A stretch of DNA of 64,000 bases, taken from positions 3,410,001-3,474,000 of the forward strand of contig NZ_CP022743.1 in the NCBI RefSeq assembly GCF_002257585.1, in the 5' to 3' direction. The stretch is from Mucilaginibacter xinganensis (GTDB lineage: Bacteria > Bacteroidota > Bacteroidia > Sphingobacteriales > Sphingobacteriaceae). Both the position numbers and the translations under genes were made by a program. Each line of letters starts with the position of its first letter. The first letter of the stretch is position 1. This document shows positions 43,284-53,161 of the stretch, in pieces. The notes below the pieces were generated by a model. That model saw nothing but the letters and a program-made list of their open reading frames with translations. It searched no databases and was not told the DNA's origin.

Positions 43284-45197
43284 CTAAACAACCGAAACAT
43301 CTTTATTATCAAGCTCTTCGTATTCGGAGTTCTTACTGATAAATTCGGGAACAATTTCTTTCATCTTGTTTACCACGCCCATCGCGTCGTTTTGCTTATT
43401 TAATGCAATTAACTCGCTGATATCGCTGTTTACTTGATCATAAGAATAGTCTATGACCTGCGAGATCTTTATTTTCTCGTGGTAGGTTGGCATGGTGTTC
43501 TCACCATCATTTAGTAATTCTTCGTATAGCTTCTCGCCTGGCCTTAATCCTGAGTACACAATTTTAATGTCCCTTTCAGGCTGGAAGCCGGCAAGCTTTA
43601 TCATCTTCAAAGCGAGGTCTGTAATTTTTACCGGGTCGCCCATATCGAAGATAAATATTTCCCCACCGGTGCCCATAGTTCCCGCTTCCAACACCAAATG
43701 CACAGCTTCAGGTATCGTCATAAAATAACGTGTAATCTCGGGATGAGTTACCGTTATCGGCCCGCCCTTTTGGATTTGGGCCTTAAATCGCGGAATTACT
43801 GAGCCGTTTGATCCCAGTACATTGCCAAATCTTGTGGTGATAAAACGGGTATGTCCGTTATTGTCCGGATCATTTTTAAGCGACTGGATGTAAATTTCAG
43901 CAATACGCTTTGTTGCGCCCATAACGTTTGATGGATTAACAGCTTTATCGGTGGAAATCATGACAAATTTATCAACTCCAAACGCGATAGAAAGATCAGC
44001 GACATACTTGGTGCCAATTACATTGGTCAATACCCCTTCTGTCGGATTCTCTTCAATCATAGGTACATGCTTGTACGCGGCGGCATGAAATACTACTTCG
44101 GGCTTATAGTCAACAAACAGCTTCCGCATACGTGCATAATTTCTGATGTCAGCTATAAATATTTTTATCGGCACATCGGGGAAATTTTCCTCTACCAAAA
44201 GCCGAAGCTCGTGCAAAGGCGACTCAGCCTGATCACATAAAATGATAGCACCTGGCTTATAGCTTAAAACCTGCTGTACTATTTCAGAACCAATTGACCC
44301 TGCAGCACCGGTTACTAAAACCCTCCTGCCTTGTAAGTCTTCGGAAATTTTTGTAGTATCAATTTGAATTGGCTTGCGCTGCAGCAGGTCTTCAATTTTC
44401 AAGTCCTTTATCTGCTGCATATTAAGCTTTCCGTAAATCCACTGGTCAGATGGCGGCACAGTGAGCACCTGAATGCCAAGTGCGAGGCATTTCTCAAGTG
44501 CGATTTTTTTGGCCTCTTCATCAAGATGATGATTCATTATTATAAGCTTATTCACTTTACGTTTTGCTATCAACTTATCAAGCTTATCAATATCATATAC
44601 CTTAAGCTGCTGAATTTCTTTATTGATTTTATTAGGATCATCATCAACAAAGCCTATCACAGAAAAATTAGTTTTTACGCTACTCTCCAATGCCTGTTTT
44701 ACTAGAACCGCGCTTGTATCTGATCCATAAATAAGTACCACGGTTTTAGTTGTATTTGAATAGTTATTTATAAAATAATAAGCGCTCTTTACCGCTGTAC
44801 GCAATAAAATCAATAATGTGCTGGACACTGAAAAGTTTACAAGCATTATCATGTTTATGGTAACACTACTAACGGGCCAGCGCGGTAAAATCCAAAAATT
44901 TACTACAAGCAAATAAACCAGGGAACACAAAAATACAGCACTAAAAATTCGTAACACATCCCGGGTATTTGAATAACGTATAAGCCCTGTATGAATCCTC
45001 ATTAAATACATTATGGCCAAAGAAAGCACACAGTACAAATCGGTATATATAAAAAAGTACCCCCTTAATATATTTATGAACTCAAAACGATATACGATGA
45101 AGTACGATGTAGAAAATGAAACAGCAACAATTAGGAAATCTAATATCACTATAACCCAGCGCGGAACCACTTTATTAAATAGTAAATACTTTTTCAT
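43284..45197 (-). CDS. Membrane-bound nucleotide-sugar 4,6-dehydratase (PglF/WbpM-like)
   Basis: A 637-residue inner-membrane enzyme: four hydrophobic helices (about 14-135), a CoA-binding-like domain (150-270), and an extended SDR domain with GAAGSIG at 297-303 and STDKAVNPSNVMGATK (D417, K418, M426). Met replacing the SDR Tyr is the known PglF/WbpM pattern. It should convert UDP-GlcNAc to the 4-keto-6-deoxy sugar for surface glycans. It stands at the far end of the polysaccharide cluster, 364 bp from its nearest gene. Confidence 0.92.
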   Translation of the reverse strand: MKKYLLFNKVVPRWVIVILDFLIVAVSFSTSYFIVYRFEFINILRGYFFIYTDLYCVLSLAIMYLMRIHTGLIRYSNTRDVLRIFSAVFLCSLVYLLVVNFWILPRWPVSSVTINMIMLVNFSVSSTLLILLRTAVKSAYYFINNYSNTTKTVVLIYGSDTSAVLVKQALESSVKTNFSVIGFVDDDPNKINKEIQQLKVYDIDKLDKLIAKRKVNKLIIMNHHLDEEAKKIALEKCLALGIQVLTVPPSDQWIYGKLNMQQIKDLKIEDLLQRKPIQIDTTKISEDLQGRRVLVTGAAGSIGSEIVQQVLSYKPGAIILCDQAESPLHELRLLVEENFPDVPIKIFIADIRNYARMRKLFVDYKPEVVFHAAAYKHVPMIEENPTEGVLTNVIGTKYVADLSIAFGVDKFVMISTDKAVNPSNVMGATKRIAEIYIQSLKNDPDNNGHTRFITTRFGNVLGSNGSVIPRFKAQIQKGGPITVTHPEITRYFMTIPEAVHLVLEAGTMGTGGEIFIFDMGDPVKITDLALKMIKLAGFQPERDIKIVYSGLRPGEKLYEELLNDGENTMPTYHEKIKISQVIDYSYDQVNSDISELIALNKQNDAMGVVNKMKEIVPEFISKNSEYEELDNKDVSVV

Positions 45198-45561
45198 ATG
45201 ACTGTTATTTAGCTAAATAATTAAACTCTATCTTTTTATAAAAATACGAAATATATAAGATTTTTGCTAATTTTTTTTAAAACCCATCAACAACTGATTG
45301 ATTTATTATGAAAAACTCATTCCGAGCTAATTACTTACGATATCATAACATCAAAATACCCGGCAAATATTAATTATTAAAAATAATATCTTATCGTTAA
45401 TTATATTTTATATTTATTTGTTCAAATTATTTCGATAAAGTGAGCCTCCCATTTGCAGAAAGTGGCATATGCAGAAATTCTAAAAACTTAATTTAACAAA
45501 ATATATTTTTAGATCTTATTACTTCTTTGCGCCTCAATTTGCTTACCAGAATTTCCGCACC
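45198..45561 (-). other. AT-rich gap between the cluster tail and the PglF-like gene
   Basis: 364 bp, strongly AT-rich, with A/T runs and no open frame of note. No exact TAnnTTTG was found on the minus strand and no strong terminator stem. It probably holds the end of the glycosyltransferase transcript and the promoter of the dehydratase gene. Confidence 0.4.
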
Positions 45562-46350
45562 TTAACTAAAATACTGCTTTATCTTTTTATAAATGCGCAA
45601 TGGCCAAAAATAAATAGGAGGCGAGATGCCATTAATTTTCCATGAAATAGTTATCTCTTTATTCCCCTGCATAATATTTTTGATACTTTTGGTACTCTCT
45701 CCGCCCATTTGCATGTTTACTATAAATTTATTAAAATGGTATGATTTATAATTATTTATCCGCAATGCCCTCAACATGAACTCATAGTCTGATGTGATTT
45801 TAAAATCAGATTGGTACGTTCCGATTTTATTATAAACTTCCTTTTTTACAAATAGAGATGGATGTGGAGCTACCTCCCCATGCTCAAAAAAGCCTTCATA
45901 ATAAGGCTTAGTTACCCAGGTACGAATAGCTTTATTGGGGTTGTTTTTAAAGAATGTGATATTACCATAAAGTAACTGAATATCTCTTTTAACAAATTGC
46001 CCGACAATTTCAGATATGATTGTGTCAGAAGTATAAATATCATCAGAATTGAGGATTCCGATGATTTCACCGCTTGCCAATTCAATCCCTTTATTCATGG
46101 CATCATATATCCCTTTATCAGGTTCAGAAATAACCTTGGTTATGTTCTTCCGATATTTTTTTATAATTTCCAGTGTTCCATCTTTTGAATTGCCATCAAT
46201 TATAATATATTCTATTGGAGTGTAGTCTTGCAGTAGTACCGACTTTATGGTCCGCTCAATAGTAGCTTCGCTATTATAACATACAGTGATTATTGAAATA
46301 GATGTTGTTTTGTGATTCAAATTATTGTCGGATTTATTTATATCCTTCAT
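45562..46350 (-). CDS. Family 2 glycosyltransferase
   Basis: A 262-residue GT-A (GT2) enzyme: SIITVCYNSEATIERTIKSVLLQ near 19-41, EYIIIDGNSKDGT near 47-59, SEPDKGIYDAMNKGIELASGEIIGILNSDD with the metal-binding NSDD near 101-104, and TSDYEFMLR acceptor-side motif. The EPDKGIYDAMNKG form is typical of GT2 enzymes in O-antigen loci. It should add one sugar to the lipid-linked repeat on the cytoplasmic side. It is the last gene of the main cluster. Confidence 0.9.
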   Translation of the reverse strand: MKDINKSDNNLNHKTTSISIITVCYNSEATIERTIKSVLLQDYTPIEYIIIDGNSKDGTLEIIKKYRKNITKVISEPDKGIYDAMNKGIELASGEIIGILNSDDIYTSDTIISEIVGQFVKRDIQLLYGNITFFKNNPNKAIRTWVTKPYYEGFFEHGEVAPHPSLFVKKEVYNKIGTYQSDFKITSDYEFMLRALRINNYKSYHFNKFIVNMQMGGESTKSIKNIMQGNKEITISWKINGISPPIYFWPLRIYKKIKQYFS

Positions 46351-46477
46351 CCGCTTATATATTAAGACTGTAAAAATTGTTTTTTAAATAAATGATTATC
46401 GTGCTCATCATTTAGTCCCTCATGCGAAATAACGAAAATAAGGACGTAGGGAATAACATTAAAATGCAAATCTTATC

Positions 46478-47620
46478 TCAAAATGCATTCAAAAACTCAT
46501 TGGCAAATTTTTCAATTCTTTCGTGGTAGTTGTCAAAAACAGGCTTTAACTCGCTTTTGTTTTGCAAAAACATAACAATTTTTTCTGACAACTCTTCTAC
46601 CGAATCCGGATTAAAATAAAATGCATTTTCTCCCAACTGCTCCAAGTGCACTTCAATATTTGAACATATGATTTGCTTTTGAAGCGTTTTTGCATCTTCG
46701 ATAATTGTACTCCATCCTTCAAATTTACTTGGCTGGATAATAGCAAGGGCGTTTTTGAGTAACCCTAATTGATCCTCTCTTGGAATTACACCTAATATTT
46801 TAGCATGTGAAGCTATATCATTGCTGGCTATATAGTCGGTTAAACTACTATAAAACAACGGATTACGATAATCATCTGTCTTCCCGGTAAAAAAAACCGT
46901 AAAGATCATTCCTAATTTCTTTAACTCAACTATCGCTTTAAGAACGATGATATGATTTTTGTGCGCGTAAAATTGATTGGAAACCAGAAAATATGGGGTA
47001 GTTATGTCGTATTTTTTTTTTAAGATATCGAAATCAGTCAGCCCAAAATCCTTTATCATCGAAACGAATGGCATTACATTTACCTTGATTTTACTATTGT
47101 CAACGCTATAGAATTTTTTTAAATGGCTATATGCATCTTCGCTTGATAATATTAGTGCATTAGATTTATCAATAATCTGCTTGAACCGCGTTTCGCGTAG
47201 AAAAAGATTTTTCCTTGAGAAAAAGCGCGGATAAAATTTATGCTGAAAATCAGGAATCCAGGATACTACTTTACACTCCGATTCATTTGATCTAACCGGT
47301 ATATCCATTAAAGGGAAAATACCATCTAACTTATGGAATTTTGTTATTGATTCAACAAATAAATTTTTCCGTAAGAAAAATGAAAGTAAAAATTTACTCT
47401 TTTTATTTTTATTGTAATCGACTTCTTTATAAACCAAAAATTCATATTGAAACAGATCAAGAAATTTTTTACAATTATCAGCGTATAACAATATTATTTG
47501 GGGTCTCTTATCTTCCGATAAATACCCTATAGCTTTAACAATACTTAATAGATAATAAACAACACCAATATCATTCGAAACTAATAAAATCCCTATTTGC
47601 TTTTTTCCTTTTCTATCCAT
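46478..47620 (-). CDS. Family 4 glycosyltransferase
   Basis: A 380-residue GT-B enzyme. The C-terminal half has YFLVSNQFYAHKNHIIVLKAI near 208-228 (nucleotide-sugar side), KILGVIPREDQLGLLKNALAIIQPSKFEGWSTIIEDA near 275-311, with the GT4 Glu-rich E-x7-E-like end. N-terminal half is less typical and AT-rich. Its first 28 bp overlap the upstream epimerase gene, so the two are translated together. Donor and acceptor are unknown. Confidence 0.85.
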   Translation of the reverse strand: MDRKGKKQIGILLVSNDIGVVYYLLSIVKAIGYLSEDKRPQIILLYADNCKKFLDLFQYEFLVYKEVDYNKNKKSKFLLSFFLRKNLFVESITKFHKLDGIFPLMDIPVRSNESECKVVSWIPDFQHKFYPRFFSRKNLFLRETRFKQIIDKSNALILSSEDAYSHLKKFYSVDNSKIKVNVMPFVSMIKDFGLTDFDILKKKYDITTPYFLVSNQFYAHKNHIIVLKAIVELKKLGMIFTVFFTGKTDDYRNPLFYSSLTDYIASNDIASHAKILGVIPREDQLGLLKNALAIIQPSKFEGWSTIIEDAKTLQKQIICSNIEVHLEQLGENAFYFNPDSVEELSEKIVMFLQNKSELKPVFDNYHERIEKFANEFLNAF

Positions 47621-48501
47621 TTAAAATATCTCTTAAGCCCGGACTCAAGGGGTGTTGCCGGAATAAAACCTAATGACGCCAATTTGCCTATGTCTGCTTT
47701 CCAAAATAATGGATCGCCGTGTTTTTGAATTCCATTAAATTTTACTTGTAGCGATGGATTAATGATGTTTAAAAAAGTAGAAGCTACCGTTTCCACAGAT
47801 GTTTCGCTACCTGAGCCCAAGTTAAACACGTCGCCATTAAATAAACCTTTATTTATCACCAAATTAATTGCATCTAATAAATCTTCTATAAAAATAAAAT
47901 CTCTGGTTTCATTTCCTTTACCAAAAAGGTTTACATAACCATCTTTACTTTCAATAGCTTTTTGGTATATATCCCAAAGCAATTGTTTTTTTATCCCCGG
48001 CCCGTAAGCGGAAAAAATACGGAAAGAGCATGTTGCAATTCCATAAATTTGGTGAAACTCATTTACTACCTGCTCAGTGAGCATTTTATGAAAACCATAA
48101 GGCGAAAGTGGCTTCAAATCAGCTCTTTCTGTAAGCGGTAACTTTTCTGCATTACCATAAACGGCCGCACTTGAAAGGTTAATAAGCTTGCATTCGGGGT
48201 TGTAGAGCCTTATTGCATTCACCAGTGCGTAAACATTTGTTACGTTCATCCGAAAGTCATCCTGCGGATGTTCCATTGAGAAACCCACTCCTGGTGATCC
48301 TGATGCATTAATACAGATATCAAATTGCCGTAACTTAAAAATATTGTTGTAGTCAGGGAAAAAGCGTTCAACCTGGAAATAATTAGGATCATCAACATTT
48401 TCTGACACACCGCAGCCCCAGGTTTGATTCCCATTTTCATTGAAATATCTGCACGCGTTTGAACCGATAAAACCTTGGGAACCAATAACAATTATTTTCA
48501 T
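47593..48501 (-). CDS. NAD-dependent epimerase/dehydratase
   Basis: A 302-residue extended SDR: GSQGFIGSN at 7-15, INLSSAAVYGNAEKLPLTE near 105-123, catalytic YGFHK near 133-137, FRIFSAYGPG and NLGSGSETSVETVA. Typical of GalE/RmlB-like sugar-nucleotide enzymes; the exact reaction is not assigned. A TATTTTTG element at 48573-48580 on the same strand, within a 182 bp AT-rich gap, could be an internal promoter for this three-gene end of the cluster. Confidence 0.87.
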   Translation of the reverse strand: MKIIVIGSQGFIGSNACRYFNENGNQTWGCGVSENVDDPNYFQVERFFPDYNNIFKLRQFDICINASGSPGVGFSMEHPQDDFRMNVTNVYALVNAIRLYNPECKLINLSSAAVYGNAEKLPLTERADLKPLSPYGFHKMLTEQVVNEFHQIYGIATCSFRIFSAYGPGIKKQLLWDIYQKAIESKDGYVNLFGKGNETRDFIFIEDLLDAINLVINKGLFNGDVFNLGSGSETSVETVASTFLNIINPSLQVKFNGIQKHGDPLFWKADIGKLASLGFIPATPLESGLKRYFKWIEKEKSK

Positions 48502-48683
48502 TCAATATGTTTATCAAGTTTTCATATAAATATGAAATTCGCAGGCACGAATAACAATTAGTTCAATAATAACAAAAATAAAGCAAAAATCAATAATATT
48601 TTGCATTTATTATATCAACTTATATAAACAACCCGAAAAAAATATTGTCTATATAAGCTGACATGAATTTCAATTCTGATGAA

Positions 48684-49622
48684 TTACTGATTTTTCCTTT
48701 TCATTAATCTCAACATGCCGCTGGTATATTTGGTAACTAATGCATCATGATAGCTGTCAAAATCCTGACCACCCGTTACGCTCATCTCATCAAGCAGTGG
48801 TTTTGATTTCTTTTTAAAATAATAGCTATCTACACTCCAGCAAACCAGCCCTGAAACTTTTTTACCATTGTAATTAACTGATAATATCGAATTTAAATAC
48901 TTTTCAAATTCGTCGCTGGGGATTAACTGCAAGCCAATATTTCGGTTACTAACGTGATAGCGATACCAAACGAATGGCAATACAGGCTTATGCATTCGTT
49001 GGGCAACAGGTAAAATAGCATTTAAATTTTCAAAAGCGAACTTTTCATTGTCATCTCTTCCAATACTTCCGTCTTTATAGTTTTGATAAAAAGAAGGGAA
49101 AAACACATCACACTCTTTAAGTAAAGGTTCAATCTTACTTAAATCGTCACCCAGTTTACTCCTATTGTAATACCTTGAAAAAGGCACTGCATAATATCCC
49201 CATTTTACATTTGGTCTTAGTGTTTTTGCCATTTGTATCATCGTTATGTAAGAATTAAGGGCAGATTGAAATTCCGGCCTGCCGCCAGGTAAACTTACAA
49301 GAGAGCTCAATAGCTTGCCCTCCCAATCGAGTGCACCAATCCCACTATCAGAAGCATTCGGATACCGTTTTTTTATTTCAGTGGCTAATTTTTCAGTATC
49401 AACTGATTGATAGCTATCGCCAACGATGTTAAATGTATATACCGCTTTTATGTCATTACTATCAAAGAATGTTTTAACTGAAGGGCTAACATCTGTAATA
49501 GAAACGTATAACTTTTGGTTATTGCTTTGCGCCCTAACTGAACAACTTAAAGTGAGTGAAAAAGCGGCGACATTTAACAAGACAAAACTTAATCTTTTAA
49601 GAGGGGTTTTAACTAATTTCAT
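48684..49622 (-). CDS. Secreted GH56-like (hyaluronidase-fold) glycosidase
   Basis: A 312-residue exported protein, signal peptide about 1-31 (cut after VRA). The rest follows animal and venom GH56 hyaluronidases in order: GALDWEG with D99 and E101 matching the catalytic D-x-E, MAKTLRPNVKWGYYAVP at 131-147, CDVFFPSFY at 171-179, KPVLPFVWYRYH at 212-223, and GLVCWSVD with W262. GH56 enzymes cut N-acetylhexosamine bonds. Inside an exopolysaccharide cluster it may trim or release the polymer. It could be a non-enzymatic relative, but both acidic residues are kept. Confidence 0.7.
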   Translation of the reverse strand: MKLVKTPLKRLSFVLLNVAAFSLTLSCSVRAQSNNQKLYVSITDVSPSVKTFFDSNDIKAVYTFNIVGDSYQSVDTEKLATEIKKRYPNASDSGIGALDWEGKLLSSLVSLPGGRPEFQSALNSYITMIQMAKTLRPNVKWGYYAVPFSRYYNRSKLGDDLSKIEPLLKECDVFFPSFYQNYKDGSIGRDDNEKFAFENLNAILPVAQRMHKPVLPFVWYRYHVSNRNIGLQLIPSDEFEKYLNSILSVNYNGKKVSGLVCWSVDSYYFKKKSKPLLDEMSVTGGQDFDSYHDALVTKYTSGMLRLMKRKNQ

Positions 49623-49683
49623 TTTTTTTGATTTTGTTTGAATAAATATATTTTTAAATTATCTCTGTAATTCTTGCAGTAAT

Positions 49684-50301
49684 TTACAAATTATTTTCTA
49701 GCTGCCTGACAATTTTAGCCGGATTACCTGCAACGATGCAGAAAGGTGGAACATCTTTTGTAACAACGCTCCTGGCACCAACAATAGCTCCTACACCAAC
49801 TGTAACACCCTTTAGAATCATTGACTCGGCACCTATCCAGGCATGATCTTCTATTTTAATTGGTTTCGAATTAACAACGTCCCATTTTTTATTTTTTAAA
49901 TAATTCCCTTTCTCGCTTAAATAATCAGCATAAGTTTGTTGAATATCCATATCTCTGTCTTTATAATTAAGTGAATGCGAATCGTGGTCATAAAACGTAA
50001 CACCCCATGCCACCATTATATCATTACCTAAAATAATGCCTGTTTTGGCAATAATGGACGAATTTCCCATGTAAACCCTATCTCCAATTTCAACTTTAGC
50101 CTCCGGTGTTTCAAGAAAAACCGATACTCCCAACAAACATTTATCGCCGATAACAACTTTATGCTCTTGTAAGCTGGTCGATCGATTTTTATTTATCGAA
50201 AAATTAGGTAAAAATTTACTGTCGCCTGCCTGTAAAACCGCGCTATATCTTTTAGTAACTCCTAAAATCCTGTTTAATAAATAATTAACTATCTTGTTCA
50301 T
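49684..50301 (-). CDS. Hexapeptide-repeat acyltransferase (first of five)
   Basis: A 205-residue left-handed beta-helix acyltransferase of the WcaF/maltose-acetyltransferase type: repeats from about 60, VAWGVTFYDHDSHSLNY with the catalytic His near 105, and the closing IEDHAWIGAESMILKGVTVGVGAIVGARSVVTKDVPPFCIVAGNPAK. It should O-acetylate a sugar with acetyl-CoA. The start is the ATG at 50301 (a longer frame begins with TTG), 17 bp inside the upstream gene. Confidence 0.88.
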   Translation of the reverse strand: MNKIVNYLLNRILGVTKRYSAVLQAGDSKFLPNFSINKNRSTSLQEHKVVIGDKCLLGVSVFLETPEAKVEIGDRVYMGNSSIIAKTGIILGNDIMVAWGVTFYDHDSHSLNYKDRDMDIQQTYADYLSEKGNYLKNKKWDVVNSKPIKIEDHAWIGAESMILKGVTVGVGAIVGARSVVTKDVPPFCIVAGNPAKIVRQLENNL

Positions 50302-50899
50302 TTCGCTCGACAATTGATTTTATAATTCTTGCAGGGTTTCCTGCTACGATGGTGTGAGCCGGTATATCTTTTGTAACTACGCTGCAAGCACCAACTATTG
50401 CTCCCTGGCCAATTGTCACCCCTTTTAAAATGGTTGAATTAAAACCAATCCATACATCATCTCCAATAATTATCTCTTTCTCGTTAAGCGCTATATCATC
50501 CGCATGCCCGGTCGTCAATATGCTTTTATAATGCTGATGTCTTTCATTAGCATCTATAGGATGATCATTACAATCGTGAATATTAACATTATGAGCTATA
50601 AGAACGCGATCTCCTATTGATATATTTTTTGCTGACCAGATTTTAGTATTTTCCCCTACAAAGCAATATTTTCCAATTTTTATCCGTCCGCCATGCTTGT
50701 AAACCGTTAATTCACCTTTTATATGAGAGTTTTCATCAATTTCAATTTTGCTTTTATCCTTTTGAATATTAAATACACTAGCCTTATGCCCAAATGTTAC
50801 TTTGCCTGAATAGGTTATCTGACTTTTATTTGAAATTGTGGTTATTATAGAAAGTCCTTTAATTATCAACCTGTTTAATAAAAAAAATAATTGCTTCAT
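50285..50899 (-). CDS. Hexapeptide-repeat acyltransferase (second of five)
   Basis: A 204-residue left-handed beta-helix acyltransferase, related to its downstream neighbour: IAHNVNIHDCNDHPID with the catalytic-type His, IIGDDVWIGFNSTILKGVTIGQGAIVGACSVVTKDIPAHTIVAGNPARI at the end. The N-terminus has a short hydrophobic, basic stretch. ATG 50899 is preferred over a TTG at 50905. It begins 2 bp after the glycosyltransferase stop and overlaps the next gene, so the three are coupled. Confidence 0.88.
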   Translation of the reverse strand: MKQLFFLLNRLIIKGLSIITTISNKSQITYSGKVTFGHKASVFNIQKDKSKIEIDENSHIKGELTVYKHGGRIKIGKYCFVGENTKIWSAKNISIGDRVLIAHNVNIHDCNDHPIDANERHQHYKSILTTGHADDIALNEKEIIIGDDVWIGFNSTILKGVTIGQGAIVGACSVVTKDIPAHTIVAGNPARIIKSIVERNEQDS

Positions 50900-50901
50900 C
50901 C

Positions 50902-51825
50902 TCAAATAGTTTTTTTAATAAGTTTTGAAAAAACTTTTTTCAAATTAACCAGTGTAAATACTTTCCCCTTGTTTGCTTTAAAATGAGCTATCAATGCTGC
51001 CCTAAAAGCAGGATTTTCTTTAATCACATGTTCAAATTCCGCAATAGTACCATTATAGTAACTGTCGCCTAAAAACCTGGTGCTGTCTGAATTGATATTT
51101 GTTCCTACCATTCCGATATTCTTCACCATTGAAACAAACGGAAACAGTGTCAGCTTTTTATTCAGAAAAATGCTTGCATACCAACATACGCCCCATGAAC
51201 TAATTTTCCCATTTTTTACCTTTTTTAGCAGGCTGTAGAATGGATAAGTGCCATTAAAATCAAACTCGTATACCAAACCTTGCTCATTGATCAAATTCAT
51301 TAACTCTTCAGCATCGGGATTAAATAAATCCCAGCTCCCTTTCCACGTAGCCCAACCCCACGTTGTGGCTGACCTAAGAAATAACGTTTCTTTATTAAAT
51401 TCGTTACTTATCGGGAAGTTATGCCCGCTAATTGATGCTACTTCTGTCTCCCCATCATACTTTTCCAATGCATCATTCATATACTGCAAAAAATGAGGCC
51501 CAACTACCAGATCATCTTCCAGCACAATAACCCTGCCGTATTTATTAACAACTTCGGTAACCCCCGTGATAACAGACCTGGATAAGCCTTTGTTACCCTC
51601 TGCTTCAACGACGTACACATTTTTAGCCCAGCTTATTTGGTGAGCAAGCTGCCTTACTTGTTTAATTAAAGCAAGCGTATTCTCGTCTGCCGTAATTTTA
51701 GGTCCGTCGCAGTAAATAAACAAGTCGCTTTCTTTTGTTTCTTTATTGCATTTTAAAGCCAGCAATGTTTCTTCAAGATAATGCGGACGATTATAAGCAA
51801 ATACTATTACAGGAGCCAGATTCAT
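50902..51825 (-). CDS. Glycosyltransferase with GNT-I-like fold
   Basis: A 307-residue GT-A enzyme: APVIVFAYNRPHYLEETLLAL near 4-24, GNKGLSRSVITGVTEVV near 77-93, VIVLEDDLVVGPHFLQYMNDAL with the metal-binding EDD near 102-104, and TTWGWATWKGSWDLFNP near 155-171. This resembles the GNT-I (GT13)-like group found in bacterial polysaccharide loci. ATG 51825 gives the standard N-terminus; the longer frame starts with TTG. It is 2 bp upstream of an acyltransferase gene. Confidence 0.87.
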   Translation of the reverse strand: MNLAPVIVFAYNRPHYLEETLLALKCNKETKESDLFIYCDGPKITADENTLALIKQVRQLAHQISWAKNVYVVEAEGNKGLSRSVITGVTEVVNKYGRVIVLEDDLVVGPHFLQYMNDALEKYDGETEVASISGHNFPISNEFNKETLFLRSATTWGWATWKGSWDLFNPDAEELMNLINEQGLVYEFDFNGTYPFYSLLKKVKNGKISSWGVCWYASIFLNKKLTLFPFVSMVKNIGMVGTNINSDSTRFLGDSYYNGTIAEFEHVIKENPAFRAALIAHFKANKGKVFTLVNLKKVFSKLIKKTI

Positions 51826-51882
51826 TATAAAACAGTTTATTAACAATAATTATCAAATGATAGTTAATACGAAAAAAATCTT

Positions 51883-53109
51883 TTAACGCAGCACTACCTT
51901 CTTTTTAGTTAATTTGTAGATACTGGGTAATCCCACAATAAATCCGAGGCCAAACCAAAGAATCCTGTTTACATCTAAAGACATACTGCTCAAGGATTGT
52001 AAAAAAGCAAATGAAAACAGCAGTATTACCATGTTAATAAAAGGATTTACTGTTGTTCCGCGCATTAATACCCTGACTGATTTAAAAAAACAACCAATCG
52101 AAACAAACAACAATGGCATTCCAAAAAAGATTCCCCATCGCATAATAATTTCCAGGAATTGATTGTGCGGGTAAGGCTTATAATTTTCCTTCCCAAAAAA
52201 TATAATATCTTTTAAATTGTTATAAAAATCCTGGATGTAAAGCGTTCGCTGATAAGCTGACTGATCGGCTTTAGCATCGCCCTTATTTGCTACTTTTGAT
52301 AATAAGCCAAATCTGTCAATAGCGCCGTCAACCTTAGCTTGCAGAGCGGGTATCGATTTAACTACCTGGAAATAGAATATTATCACCACAAAAATAAATC
52401 CAATGAAATAAACTACAAACTTCAAAATATTTTTCATCGACTTAAGCCGATAAAAATTATTTATAATCAAAATCAGGGTGATGTAGATAAGCGCTCCCCT
52501 TGATTGAGTAGAAAATATCAGAAATATAGTACTGGCCATACTTAAAATCACAAACCATCGCAACCATTTTTTCAAATCGTAATAAATTAAAAAATAGTAA
52601 AGGATGAAGAAAATTACTGAATTTGTATAAGCCAAACCAATGGCATTAATATCACTGTCGTTCCCAGTTTCGACCACCGATCTGCTGTTTAAATTACTTT
52701 CATTTAAAACAGACTGATATTTAAGGTACATAAACACCCCCAGCACTGTAAGCAAAGTAATCATTACTATTATTTTAGGGCTTGCCTGACTAAAGTATTT
52801 CAGATTATTTACCATAAGATATCCCGACAACAGCAGAAAGAAGCAGACTATATCGAATACAACCGTCAATTTATCGGTTGTATTAGAATTGGACAAAATG
52901 GCAATAAACAAATACGACAAAAACAACACAAACGAAATAAAAGTAAACCGTATAAACTTAACCCCTTTCGGCAAAGTGAATACTGTGGTTATGATTAGCA
53001 TAAACCCCATTCCCAATAAAGCTAGTTTAAGCTTATTTCCGCCTACAAAAAACCCGTTGATGGCCCAAACCTGGAAAAACAAGCCCAAAATCAGCAAGTT
53101 TGTTCGCAT
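51883..53109 (-). CDS. O-antigen polymerase/ligase (Wzy/WaaL-like)
   Basis: A 408-residue inner-membrane protein with about eleven hydrophobic segments and one large periplasmic loop (about 255-330) containing the YPHNQFLEIIMRWG motif, typical of O-antigen ligase/polymerase (PF04932). In this setting a Wzy-type polymerase of lipid-linked repeats is the best reading. ATG 53109 is used; the longer frame begins with TTG. No second polymerase is seen in the window, which supports this role. Confidence 0.87.
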   Translation of the reverse strand: MRTNLLILGLFFQVWAINGFFVGGNKLKLALLGMGFMLIITTVFTLPKGVKFIRFTFISFVLFLSYLFIAILSNSNTTDKLTVVFDIVCFFLLLSGYLMVNNLKYFSQASPKIIVMITLLTVLGVFMYLKYQSVLNESNLNSRSVVETGNDSDINAIGLAYTNSVIFFILYYFLIYYDLKKWLRWFVILSMASTIFLIFSTQSRGALIYITLILIINNFYRLKSMKNILKFVVYFIGFIFVVIIFYFQVVKSIPALQAKVDGAIDRFGLLSKVANKGDAKADQSAYQRTLYIQDFYNNLKDIIFFGKENYKPYPHNQFLEIIMRWGIFFGMPLLFVSIGCFFKSVRVLMRGTTVNPFINMVILLFSFAFLQSLSSMSLDVNRILWFGLGFIVGLPSIYKLTKKKVVLR

Positions 53110-53161
53110 ATTTGCCTTTTTGGCTACGGACTTTATTTTTAAATTATTTTCCAATATTTAT

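Noticed and set aside
45013..45201. 62-codon plus-strand frame over the start of the PglF-like gene
   Set aside because: It is antisense to a well-supported membrane-helix region and its product resembles nothing; a shadow frame.
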